DNA of 64,000 nucleotides from a bacterium. Its GTDB lineage: Bacteria > Vulcanimicrobiota > Vulcanimicrobiia > Vulcanimicrobiales > SCRA01. The stretch spans positions 1 through 64,000 of the forward strand of contig SCRI01000063.1 of NCBI GenBank assembly GCA_004298675.1, read 5' to 3'. Under the pieces are notes generated by a model. The model did no database searches. It was not told the DNA's origin and was given only the letters and a program-made list of their open reading frames with translations. This document shows positions 17,618-26,538 of this stretch, piece by piece. The translations under genes were made by a program, and so were the position numbers. The first letter of the stretch is position 1. Every line of letters begins with the position of its first letter.

Positions 17618-19530
17618 GCGGCCCAGATCAGTCCAAGGGCGAGTTGCAGCGTCTCGCCGCGCATGCCCGCCGCCGCCGCGACCGCGATCGGATCCTGGCC
17701 CCGTAGAGCCGCGAGGTTCTGCACCGGCGTGCCATGGCGCTCGGCCGCGAGGATGCAGGCCAACGCCACCGCCGATGGCGTCGCTCCGGCGGCATGCATC
17801 TGCGTAAGCGTCGGGGCGGTCACGCCGAATTGATGCGTCAGCAAGGCTTGGAAGGCGGCGTAGCGCGCGGGCGTGGCATCGGGCAGAAGCATCGCGATGC
17901 GCCCCAGCAGCGTGCGTGCCTGCGCCTCGTTGACGAGGTTCGCGGACTCGTCGGCCGCGTGCGTCGAGGTGGCGAACGAGGCCTGCGCCGCTTGCGCCAG
18001 CGGCAGCAGGCGCTCGAGGTCGCTTTGCGCGAGATCGCCGTGTGGGTAATGCTTCACGTCGCCAAAGCTCTGCATGTAGCGGTCGATCACTGCGGATTCG
18101 TCGTACGCGAGCGCCATCGAGCCGCGCGCGGCATCGACGGCGTACAGCAAGTTGCCGGCGCTGGCCGCCACGCCATCGCCGATGCTTCCGGCGCGCGCCA
18201 AGACGAGCGCGCTGTTGGAGTTGGGATGCGCGATCTGGTCACGCAGCTCGTCGAGCACCTTGCGGTCGTCGTCGAGAATCGCCGGGGCCTGGTCGAAGGT
18301 GTCGGTAGCTTCGTCGAAGAGATGGTTGGTGTCGCGTACCAGCTTCAACTGTTCGTGCAGCAGCGTCGCCAGGCGCGAGCTGTCGCTGACGCCCGCGATG
18401 CCGCCCGTCTCGTCCAGCGGGATGTCGTAGTCGAGCTCGCCCAAGCGCTCTTCCAACGCATCGGCGTCGTGCCGCCCGTCTTTGATGCGTGCCTTCACGT
18501 CGTCTTTGGCCGCCTGTACTCGTGCCGCCACGGCATCGAGCCGCGCGCGCAGCGCTGCCGTATCCGTGCGCGGCGCGGCGACCGGGGCCGCATTCTCTGC
18601 AGCCAGCTGCTGTGCGCGCGGGTCGCTGGCGATCGGTGCAAGCGCCTGCGGGACGAGACCCGAGTAACCCAGCGCCAGTTCCGAGCGCGCCAGCCCCAAA
18701 CGCGCGGCGGCGTCCGCGGGTACGCTCGCGACGACGCGTTGCAAGGCCGTGCGCGCGTAGGCATAACGCCCCTCGTCGAGATCGTGGAGCGCGTCGCGCG
18801 CCGCCTGAGCCGGCGTGCGCTTGTCGATCTCCGGATAGCCTTCAAGGTGCGCGACGCGATCCGGCGAGCCCGGGTGGGTCTCGAAGTAGCGCGAGAAGAC
18901 GCCGCCGGACTTCTCCTCGATCGAGCCCAGACGCGTCATGAAATCCACCATCGTCTGTGGATCGAAGCCGGCTTGCGTCATCAACCGCAGACCGTACTCG
19001 TCGGCCTTGAGCTCGTGATAGCGGCTGACTTTGAGCAGATAGAGGCCCGCGGCGAGATCGCCGAAGCGGCTCACCAGCGGCGAGAAGAACTTGAGGATCG
19101 TCAGCAGCGTGTTGGCGCCTTTGACCTCCTCGTACATCTTGGTGATGTGGTACTGCTCTTCGTGCCCCAGCTCGTGCCCGAGCACGGCGGCTAGCTCGTC
19201 GTCGTCCTGGATGAAGTTGAGCATACCTTTGGTGATGTAGACCGTGCCGCCGGGGAGCGAGAACGCGTTGGGTGTTTCGCTGTCGAGGATGTGCACGGAG
19301 TACGGAACGTCACGACGCAGCGTGTGCGCGGTGAGCGTGGCGAAGACGCGGTCGACCCAGGCCGTGAGCAAGGCGTCGTCGTCCACGCGGCCGATCTGCT
19401 CGTCGATCGCCCGCTCGATGCGCTGACCGAATTGGATCTCCGCCTGCGAGGTCATCGCGGCGGCGGGCAGCGGAGCCGCCAGCGCAACCACGAGCAGCAA
19501 CGCGCACAGGCGCGTCAGCGAGGTTCTCAT
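17605..19530 (-). CDS. M48-family zinc metalloprotease with TPR-like and long uncharacterised C-terminal region, secreted
   Basis: Signal peptide MRTSLTRLCALLLVVALAAPLPAAA; AAVLGHELGHEEQYHI (HExxH); KADEYGLRLMTQAGFDPQTMVDFMTRL. Confidence 0.9.
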   Translation of the reverse strand: MRTSLTRLCALLLVVALAAPLPAAAMTSQAEIQFGQRIERAIDEQIGRVDDDALLTAWVDRVFATLTAHTLRRDVPYSVHILDSETPNAFSLPGGTVYITKGMLNFIQDDDELAAVLGHELGHEEQYHITKMYEEVKGANTLLTILKFFSPLVSRFGDLAAGLYLLKVSRYHELKADEYGLRLMTQAGFDPQTMVDFMTRLGSIEEKSGGVFSRYFETHPGSPDRVAHLEGYPEIDKRTPAQAARDALHDLDEGRYAYARTALQRVVASVPADAAARLGLARSELALGYSGLVPQALAPIASDPRAQQLAAENAAPVAAPRTDTAALRARLDAVAARVQAAKDDVKARIKDGRHDADALEERLGELDYDIPLDETGGIAGVSDSSRLATLLHEQLKLVRDTNHLFDEATDTFDQAPAILDDDRKVLDELRDQIAHPNSNSALVLARAGSIGDGVAASAGNLLYAVDAARGSMALAYDESAVIDRYMQSFGDVKHYPHGDLAQSDLERLLPLAQAAQASFATSTHAADESANLVNEAQARTLLGRIAMLLPDATPARYAAFQALLTHQFGVTAPTLTQMHAAGATPSAVALACILAAERHGTPVQNLAALRGQDPIAVAAAAGMRGETLQLALGLIWAAYRS

Positions 19531-19627
19531 CGCTGGCGCGGCAGTTCTCCATCGCGGCGCGGCGACCTTGGTCGCATGCCGCTGCGCCGATAGGCCTTCG
19601 ATGCCTGGGCGCGTAAGAGTCGCCCCC

Positions 19628-20146
19628 GTGAATCGAAGGATGGGGCTGATCGCGCTGGCGACGGCCGTGCTGGCGGGCTGCGGCGGCGGGGGCAAGGGGG
19701 CGCCGTCCGCCGGCCCCGGCGCGCTCGTCGGCGCGCCGGTTGCTAGCTTCACGGTCGCGCGGCTGGGCGGCGGCGAAGAGGGCGTCGGTGATCTGCGCGG
19801 CAAGGTCGTGCTGGTGAACTTGTGGGCATCGTGGTGTCCGCCCTGCCGCCAAGAGATGCCCGATCTCGAGCGCTTCTCCCGCGACGCCGGCAAAGACGGC
19901 ATCGACGTGGTCGGCATCAACGAGGGCGAGTCCGCGCAGACGGCGGCCGCGTTCGCAAAGAAGGCCGGCGTGACGTTCCCCATCCTGCTCGACCTGCAGC
20001 AGCGTTACGGTGCGGCGTTCGGTGCGCTCGGTCTGCCGACGAGCGTCTTCGTCCGCCGTGACGGCACGGTGGCCGAGGCTATCGACGGTCCCCTCACGTA
20101 CGCGCAGATGCAAGCCAAGAGCAAGCGCGCACAGGAGGCACGATGA
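19628..20146 (+). CDS. TlpA/ResA-like thioredoxin lipoprotein
   Basis: Lipobox LAGC; VLVNLWASWCPPCRQEMPDLERF; probable GTG start. Confidence 0.9.
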   Translation: MNRRMGLIALATAVLAGCGGGGKGAPSAGPGALVGAPVASFTVARLGGGEEGVGDLRGKVVLVNLWASWCPPCRQEMPDLERFSRDAGKDGIDVVGINEGESAQTAAAFAKKAGVTFPILLDLQQRYGAAFGALGLPTSVFVRRDGTVAEAIDGPLTYAQMQAKSKRAQEAR

Positions 20147-21057
20147 GCGAGGCGGCGCTGGCGGCGATCGCGGCGCTGGCCGTCGCGGTTCTGACGTTCG
20201 CCCAGGATGCCGTGCCGGGCTTGACGTTCTACCACACCTGGCAGTACGCGCTAGCGGTAGCCGTGGGAATAGGGCTCGTGGTTCGCCATACGTTGCGCCG
20301 GCGCCGTTACCGCGTCGCGATGCTGGGTGTGGCGGCGATCGGTCTGGCGGGACTCTACGCCGGCTTGACGGGGGCGGACACGGAGTTGCTGACGCGCGGA
20401 CCGGGGCAGGTCGTGCACGCCGCGAAGGGCGCGGTGGTGCGCTTTCCGATCGTGGACGGAGCGCAGGTGCGCACGGGGAGCGCCACCCTCGACGTGACCG
20501 GCCGCGGCGCACTGCGGCCGGGCGGACGCAGGTATGTCGGCACCTCGATCCTGCTCTCCCAGATGCATCCCGCGGCGTATATCGAGGCTTACGATGCGGA
20601 TGGACGCCACCTCACCGTCACCCAGCCGCAGGGCACCGCCTTCCTTTCCCCGCTCCTGCTTTTCCCCGCGCGCGCCCATCTGCGCGAGCGCGTCTACGCC
20701 ATCGACCTCTTCGCGCTTCCAGCTCTCTCGCAGAGCGTGCAGGCGTTCTACTTCACTCCGGCCGACATCGCCGCCGTGCAGCATATTCCGCCCCCGCGCG
20801 ATGCCGCGGTTCTGGTTGCGGTAACCGGCAGCGGTCACGCGCTGCTGCCGCATGGCATCGCCTTCCTCCGGCAGGGCGCCGCCACAGAGGTGGGCGGCGT
20901 ACGCCTCACCGCCACAATCGGCCGCTACCCGGTGCTGGTGGTGGCCTCGGCGCCGTGGCCCCCGTTGCTGGCCGGCGGCACGCTCATCGCCTTGGCCGGC
21001 CTGGCAATCCGGCGGCGTAAAGAGCGCGCGGCGCTCACCGTCGACGGCACCGCGTAG
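20143..21057 (+). CDS. Multi-TM hypothetical protein, cotranscribed with TlpA-like gene (possibly ResB/cytochrome c biogenesis-like)
   Basis: ATGA overlap with TlpA ORF; N-terminal TM helices, central soluble region, C-terminal TM. Confidence 0.55.
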   Translation: MSEAALAAIAALAVAVLTFAQDAVPGLTFYHTWQYALAVAVGIGLVVRHTLRRRRYRVAMLGVAAIGLAGLYAGLTGADTELLTRGPGQVVHAAKGAVVRFPIVDGAQVRTGSATLDVTGRGALRPGGRRYVGTSILLSQMHPAAYIEAYDADGRHLTVTQPQGTAFLSPLLLFPARAHLRERVYAIDLFALPALSQSVQAFYFTPADIAAVQHIPPPRDAAVLVAVTGSGHALLPHGIAFLRQGAATEVGGVRLTATIGRYPVLVVASAPWPPLLAGGTLIALAGLAIRRRKERAALTVDGTA

Positions 21058-21067
21058 GGGCCAAACG

Positions 21068-23767
21068 ATGCCGGACAAGCCGCCGGCTGGGCGTCCGCTC
21101 CGTGGTACAATAGCCGCAGCAGCCATGGCACTTCGACCTCTGGTCGGCGTCCCAACCAGCGCGCCGGCACCCGGGGCGTTCGGAACGATCGAGCGGCCCA
21201 GGCTCTTCGAGCGACTCGACCACGCGCTTGCGTTGCACGTTGCCTGCATCGTCGCACCCGCGGGCTACGGTAAATCGACGCTCGTTCGTCAGTACCTGGA
21301 ACGTACCGGGCGTCCACACGCGCGCATCGCGGTTCCCAGCGGCGGCGGAGTGGCGGCGTTTGCCGGTGCGTTGGCCAAGGGGCTGCACGGGCTCGCTCCG
21401 CATGCCGCGGCCGATTTCGGCGGTGCGGCGGAGAGCGCGCGGCGCGCGCCGCGCCCGGAGGCGGTGCTCGCCGATTGGTTCGCGCATCTGCTGGCGGGCA
21501 AGGCGGCGCTGTTGGCGATCGACGACGTCGATCAGCTGCGTGACGACGCCGGCACCACCTTTCTACGCGAGTTGGTGGAGCGCGCCGGTGACACGAGCTT
21601 TCTGATCCTCTCCCGCTCCACGCCGCCGCTGCCGCTGACGCGCTGGCTGGCCTACGGCGAAGTCGATTTCCCCATCGACCTCGCGGAGCTGCGTTTTCGT
21701 GACGACGAGGTGCGCGCGTACGCGTTGGGCAGCGGGCTGGAGCTCCCCGCGCGCACGTTGGAGCGCGTGATCCAATTGGCCGAGGGCTGGCCGATGGCCG
21801 CCGCGCTGGCGGCCCGTGCCGCGGCGCGAGCCGGCGGCGATCTGCGCCAGATCGAGGGCGCCACGCGCGAGATCCTCTTCGACTTCTTCGCACAAGAGAT
21901 CTTTGCTGCGTTGCCGGACGAGGTACGGCGCTTCGTGGTCGACACCAGCGTCTTCGACGTGCTCGACATCCCGTTGCTGGAGGCGCATGCGCGCTACGCG
22001 CAGGCGCGCGCGGTCCTGGAGCGGCTCCTTCACGACGGTGTCTTCGTGTTCCGCGACAGCAACGACATCTATCGCTACCAGGGGCTCTTTCGTGCCTTCG
22101 CTCGACACGAGCTGAAGCGCCGTCCTACGGTGGAGCGTCGCGGAGCGTATCTCGCCGCCGCCGAGGCGCTGGTGGCCGGCGAGCGCGATGCGGAGGCGCT
22201 GAGCTTACTCATCGAGATCGGGGAACGGAGGCGGGCGCGGCAGCTCGCCGGAGAGCGCTTTCGCGAGATCTTCCGGGCGGGTCGGGCCGATGCGCTTCTC
22301 AGAGCGCTGGACGCGCTGGACGACCCCAACGATCCCGAAGTGCTGGCGTTGCGTGCGCTGGTCCTTGCGCGTACCGAGCGCGCAGGCGAAGTGCCGGAGT
22401 TAGTACGCCGCGTGGAGGCGAGCGGCGAACAGGGGCTGGCGCGTCTGCAGGCGCGTTTGGCGCTGGCAACCCACTACTCGTATGAGATGCGCTACGCCGA
22501 GGCGATGCAGGTGGTGCGTGCGGAGACGGCCGCCATCTTGCTGCCGCGTACCGTGGCCTTCGATTTCTGTGCCTTGGCGGTCGACGCGCTGACCGAATTA
22601 GGGGAAAGCGACGAGGCCCAGCGCTATCTCCAGCAGATGTCGCCGCTGGCGGCGCCATCGCAACGCTTCCGCGTAGCCTACGCCAATATCGTCCTCGCCT
22701 TTAATCGCAGCGACCTCAGCCTAGTGGAGCAGTTTGCGGACGCGCTGTTGGCGGAGGCTGAAGCGGAGCACGATCATCATACGGCGGCGCGCGCACGAGT
22801 GTGCTTGGCGAAGGTCGCCATGCAGCGTGGCGAATTCGCAGAGGCGCAACGGTTTGCGCGCGAGTCTGCCGAAGCGTTCCGTTTGGTCGGCGAGGTACAT
22901 AGCGAGACTTTTGCGCTGATGCGGTTCATCCATGCGGCGAGTGAAGCGGGGCAGTTCGAGCAGATGCGTGAGGCCATCGATCGGCTCGACGCGCTCGTCG
23001 TGCTCGGTATCGGGCGCTGGGCGTACGATATCTGCGTCCCGCCGGCGCGGGCTTTGGCGCGGGCGGCGTTAGGTGACTTTCAAACAGCGTTCGATGCCGT
23101 TGAAGCCTGTCCGGCTCTGCCTGGTGGGAGCTACACGACGCTGCGTGTCGCCGAAATCGCCTTCTATGCCGCCGCAGCGGCGCGCCGGGGGGAAGCCGAA
23201 GAGCGTGTCAGCGAGTGCCTTCAGCGCGTGCGGGAGGCGACGCCGGGGATCGATGCCTCGCAGCGCACGCTGCTGGCGTTGATCTATCTTGCTTGCGCAA
23301 ACTTAGCGTTAGGGCGGCTGGAGCGCGCGCGCAGCCTGCTCCAGCAAATCGGCCATACGAAGAAGACCTTGGAGCATCGGGCGCGCCTGCTCTGGGATGT
23401 TTCTTGGGCGCTATACCTCGAGGCGAGCGGCCATAGCGAGGGTGCGGGGCGGCGAAGTGCCGCTACCGAGCGGCTTTCCCAGTCCGGGTTCGAAGGTTTG
23501 GCACGGGTCTTCAAACATTTAAGCGTGCCGAGTATGTCTTTGTCCGGAGACCAATCGGCCGGTGCGTCGCTTGGGAGCCTGACCAAGACAGAGTTGGCGA
23601 CGCTGGCCATGGCTGCCGAGGGCTTGGCCTCCAAGCAGATCGCGGAGCGCTCCGGGCGCAGCCCCCAAACGGTAGACAAACATCTATCGAACGCTCTGCG
23701 TAAGTTGGGCTGCCGTTCCCGCGCTGAAGCGGTGGCTCTGGCACGCCGTCACGGTTTCTTGAATTAG
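21068..23767 (+). CDS. LuxR-family large ATP-binding (MalT/LAL-type) transcriptional regulator
   Basis: Walker A VAPAGYGKSTLVRQYL, ALLAIDDVDQL, helical TPR-like middle, C-terminal LuxR HTH SLTKTELATLAMAAEGLASKQIAERSGRSPQTVDKHLSNALRKLG. Confidence 0.92.
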   Translation: MPDKPPAGRPLRGTIAAAAMALRPLVGVPTSAPAPGAFGTIERPRLFERLDHALALHVACIVAPAGYGKSTLVRQYLERTGRPHARIAVPSGGGVAAFAGALAKGLHGLAPHAAADFGGAAESARRAPRPEAVLADWFAHLLAGKAALLAIDDVDQLRDDAGTTFLRELVERAGDTSFLILSRSTPPLPLTRWLAYGEVDFPIDLAELRFRDDEVRAYALGSGLELPARTLERVIQLAEGWPMAAALAARAAARAGGDLRQIEGATREILFDFFAQEIFAALPDEVRRFVVDTSVFDVLDIPLLEAHARYAQARAVLERLLHDGVFVFRDSNDIYRYQGLFRAFARHELKRRPTVERRGAYLAAAEALVAGERDAEALSLLIEIGERRRARQLAGERFREIFRAGRADALLRALDALDDPNDPEVLALRALVLARTERAGEVPELVRRVEASGEQGLARLQARLALATHYSYEMRYAEAMQVVRAETAAILLPRTVAFDFCALAVDALTELGESDEAQRYLQQMSPLAAPSQRFRVAYANIVLAFNRSDLSLVEQFADALLAEAEAEHDHHTAARARVCLAKVAMQRGEFAEAQRFARESAEAFRLVGEVHSETFALMRFIHAASEAGQFEQMREAIDRLDALVVLGIGRWAYDICVPPARALARAALGDFQTAFDAVEACPALPGGSYTTLRVAEIAFYAAAAARRGEAEERVSECLQRVREATPGIDASQRTLLALIYLACANLALGRLERARSLLQQIGHTKKTLEHRARLLWDVSWALYLEASGHSEGAGRRSAATERLSQSGFEGLARVFKHLSVPSMSLSGDQSAGASLGSLTKTELATLAMAAEGLASKQIAERSGRSPQTVDKHLSNALRKLGCRSRAEAVALARRHGFLN

Positions 23768-23770
23768 CCT

Positions 23771-23797
23771 TCTACCTAATTTTCGGTAGAGTTTTTT
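23771..23797 (+). terminator. Rho-independent terminator of the LuxR-family gene
   Basis: TCTACC-taattttc-GGTAGA followed by GTTTTTT. Confidence 0.75.
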
Positions 23798-23862
23798 AGG
23801 TTTGTCCCGCCTACGATGGGCCCAAGGTACTACTAAACTCTTTTCACCTTGGAGGCTATCGT

Positions 23863-24015
23863 ATGACTCGCGTTCTTGCCGCCCTCGCTCTCGGCGCCAG
23901 CATCCTCGGCCTTGCGGCCTGCTCCGGCGGTGCAAGTTCGATCACTCCGCCTACGCAGAGCGTCACGCAGCAAGGGCAGCATCCCGACAGCGGCGGGCTG
24001 CCGCCAAACCTCTAG
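23863..24015 (+). CDS. Small (50 aa) lipoprotein, not in supplied ORF track
   Basis: Strong SD (TTGGAGG) then MTRVLAALALGASILGLAACSGGASSITPPTQSVTQQGQHPDSGGLPPNL*; canonical lipobox LAAC. Confidence 0.75.
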   Translation: MTRVLAALALGASILGLAACSGGASSITPPTQSVTQQGQHPDSGGLPPNL

Positions 24016-24070
24016 TCGGCTCCAGTCTCCTACCGGGTGAGAAGAACGTAAGGAAGTCGAGACCCCCGTC

Positions 24071-25066
24071 ATGATTGCTACTGCTTGGGACATTCAGCTC
24101 GGCCGCGAGTTCGGCGAGCCGTTCACGATCCACGGGACCGGTGCCGCCCCGGGCGGCAGCCTAGCCGGTCACGGCATCGCCGAGCGGCTGCGCGCCGACC
24201 TCGCGGGGCTGCTGGGTGCCCGCAAGCAGGCGATCGTCGAGGCCATCTTCGACCGGGCCGGATTCGCCTCGGCCCAACAGCTGCCGATCCGCCCTAACAA
24301 CCTCGCCGCGCAGATGATCGAGTGGATCGTGGCGGGTTTGGAAGAAGACGACTTCGCGCCGCTGCTCGATTGGGTGCGCGGGCTACATCACCAAGCCGAC
24401 CGGCGCGCACTGGCCGAGATCGACATCCCGCGCATGCTCGATTCAGGCTGCGCGCTGGCCATCAGCGCCGCTGCCTCCATTCGCGACGACGTTACCGATA
24501 TCGCACTCTTCTTTGCCGAACTGCGCCAGGAGCTGCAAGGCGCCTACGTACGTTCGGCGATTCGAGCGGCCGCGCCGGCAAAGCCGGTGGCGGCTCCGGG
24601 GCGAGCGGCCCACCCCCACGGCGCTCGCCCTCGCCGGCTTGCGGGTGAGATTTCAAAGGCGTTGGGGCTCCAAGAGCGCGCCTGCGCGTTCATGGAGCAA
24701 TTCGATCGCCTCGGCAACGCGGGCGTGCCCGCCGTCCCGCCGGAGCTGTTGGGCGATGAGGCACCGCTCTCGCGCGCGGAGCTAGAGTTGGTGGCCGGCC
24801 ATACCGAGACGGCGGCGCGAGCGGTGGCGCGGCTGGACGCCTGGCGGGCCATGACCGCGGTAGAGTTGCGCCGCGAGGAGCGCTGGGATGAAGGCGGACG
24901 CGGTACTCCGCTGGCATCACGCATCCTGGCAGTAGTCGACGCCTACCACGAGTTGTTGGCCAAACACCGTTCGCCGTTGCGTGCTCTCGCTGCGTTGGAG
25001 CGTGGCGCCGGCGTGCGCTGGGATCCGGAGGTCGTGGCGGCGGCGGTGCGGCTGTTGCGTGAGTAG
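24071..25066 (+). CDS. Degenerate HD-GYP-like domain protein
   Basis: C-terminal region aligns by eye to the HD-GYP scaffold (FDRLGNAGVPAVP; VAGHTETAARAV; REERWDEGGRGTPLASRILAVVDAYHEL) but lacks HD and GYP catalytic residues. Confidence 0.55.
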   Translation: MIATAWDIQLGREFGEPFTIHGTGAAPGGSLAGHGIAERLRADLAGLLGARKQAIVEAIFDRAGFASAQQLPIRPNNLAAQMIEWIVAGLEEDDFAPLLDWVRGLHHQADRRALAEIDIPRMLDSGCALAISAAASIRDDVTDIALFFAELRQELQGAYVRSAIRAAAPAKPVAAPGRAAHPHGARPRRLAGEISKALGLQERACAFMEQFDRLGNAGVPAVPPELLGDEAPLSRAELELVAGHTETAARAVARLDAWRAMTAVELRREERWDEGGRGTPLASRILAVVDAYHELLAKHRSPLRALAALERGAGVRWDPEVVAAAVRLLRE

Positions 25067-25162
25067 AGGCGAATGCAAGATGTAGCGCGCGCTTAACAAG
25101 CGGTGTGGGCGGCGCGCGCTGGGTGAGGCTTGAGGCCCTTGTGGTCTCGTCTCCCCGCAAAA

Positions 25163-25191
25163 AAGGGCCGGCATCGATGATGCCGGCCCTT
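25163..25191 (-). terminator. Strong terminator for the minus-strand TldD/PmbA operon
   Basis: Perfect 13-bp stem AAGGGCCGGCATC-GAT-GATGCCGGCCCTT; minus strand continues into a T-run (TTTTTTGCGGGG). Confidence 0.85.
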
Positions 25192-25206
25192 GCTGCGTCT
25201 GGTCGC

Positions 25207-26538
25207 CTAGAACTCGGTGCCGCTGGAGAAGTGGAAACGCTCGATCTTGACGGCTGGGACCACGCATTGATATGAGTAGCCTCCGGTGCGAACCGGCTCG
25301 CTGGCGGGCTCGCATGCGCGCAGTGCATCTAGGATCGACTGATTGAAGCGCATGTTGCGAACGCCGCCGACGACGCGCCCGTTTTCGATCAGGAACGTGC
25401 CGTCGCGCGTCATGCCCGTCACGATCGTTTGACGCTGATCCACGGGGCGGATGTACCAGAAGCGTGTGACGAGCAGGCCGCGTTTGGTATGCGCGATCAT
25501 CTCCTCGCGGCTCTTGGAACCCGGTTCCAGTATCAGCGTGCGCGGCTGCGGACCGTAGGCGTTGGGCGCGGGCAAGGCGTGCCCGGTGTTCTCCACGCCC
25601 AGCCGCCCCGCGTAGTACGCATCGGTGACGACGTGGCGGCCGATGCCGTGGTCGATCAACGTTACCGGCCGTGTCGCGCTGCCCTCGAAGTCGAACGGCA
25701 TGCCCAGCACCGCGGGATGCGAGTAGTCGTCCCGGATGGTCACGTTCTGGCCGGCGTACGCGCGGTCGAGCCCGTCGCTCAGGAAACTGGAGCCGTCAAC
25801 GTAGGACTGCGCGCTGAAGTGCTGGGCCAAGTAACTGAGCAGTTCGCCGCATGCCGCCGGCTCCAGGATCACCGTCCAGTCGCCAACGTCCACCGCGCGC
25901 GGATCGCTCCCCAGGCGTGCCTTGCCGGCCGCGCGCCCGCCCACGGCGCTGCCATTGAGCTCGTCCTCGTCGCGCGTGTATTGCTCCGCAAAGCCTGTGG
26001 AGGTGGCGGCGTTGGCCTTGACGTTGATCGCGGCATCGGTGGCGTCGTAGGAAGCCACGAGGCCCGCGCTCGTGGCCAGCGTGATCCCGCTCGAGCCGGT
26101 GGTCACGAAGCCCGCCCCCCACTGCTCTTGATCCTCCATCTGCCTGAAGATGGCTTTGGCGATCTCGGCGCGGCGCTGCGGTTGAGCCTGCGCCGTGGCA
26201 TCGACGAAGGCGCCCGGCGGCGTGCCAAACGTTGCCGGTCCCGCTAACGGCTGCAGTTCCGCGTCTTCGGGGGAGAGGTGTGCGATTTCCAGTGCGCGCT
26301 GCGCGGCGCCGCGTAGTCCCGCGTCGTCGAGCACGTCACACGAAGCCACGCCTTGGCGTTTGCCTGCCACGGCGCGGATGCGCACGGTGATGCTGCGCTG
26401 CGCCACGTTCTGGTGGATCGAGTTGTGGGTGAAGCGCGTCAGCGCCGAATCCTCGTCGAAGACGCAGACTTCCGTAGCAGGAGCCGCCGAGAGCTCGATG
26501 GCACGGCGCGCCAGCGCCTCGCGCTCGCTAGCCTGCAT
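25207..26538 (-). CDS. TldD/PmbA family metalloprotease-like protein (PmbA-type)
   Basis: TldD/PmbA-like ORF overlapping the upstream TldD-type ORF; GMTRDGTFLIENGRVVGGVRNMRFNQSILDAL C-terminal motif. Confidence 0.85.
   Translation of the reverse strand: MQASEREALARRAIELSAAPATEVCVFDEDSALTRFTHNSIHQNVAQRSITVRIRAVAGKRQGVASCDVLDDAGLRGAAQRALEIAHLSPEDAELQPLAGPATFGTPPGAFVDATAQAQPQRRAEIAKAIFRQMEDQEQWGAGFVTTGSSGITLATSAGLVASYDATDAAINVKANAATSTGFAEQYTRDEDELNGSAVGGRAAGKARLGSDPRAVDVGDWTVILEPAACGELLSYLAQHFSAQSYVDGSSFLSDGLDRAYAGQNVTIRDDYSHPAVLGMPFDFEGSATRPVTLIDHGIGRHVVTDAYYAGRLGVENTGHALPAPNAYGPQPRTLILEPGSKSREEMIAHTKRGLLVTRFWYIRPVDQRQTIVTGMTRDGTFLIENGRVVGGVRNMRFNQSILDALRACEPASEPVRTGGYSYQCVVPAVKIERFHFSSGTEF

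Noticed and set aside
17734-19194. 486-aa plus-strand ORF
   Set aside because: Shadow ORF antisense to the M48 protease.
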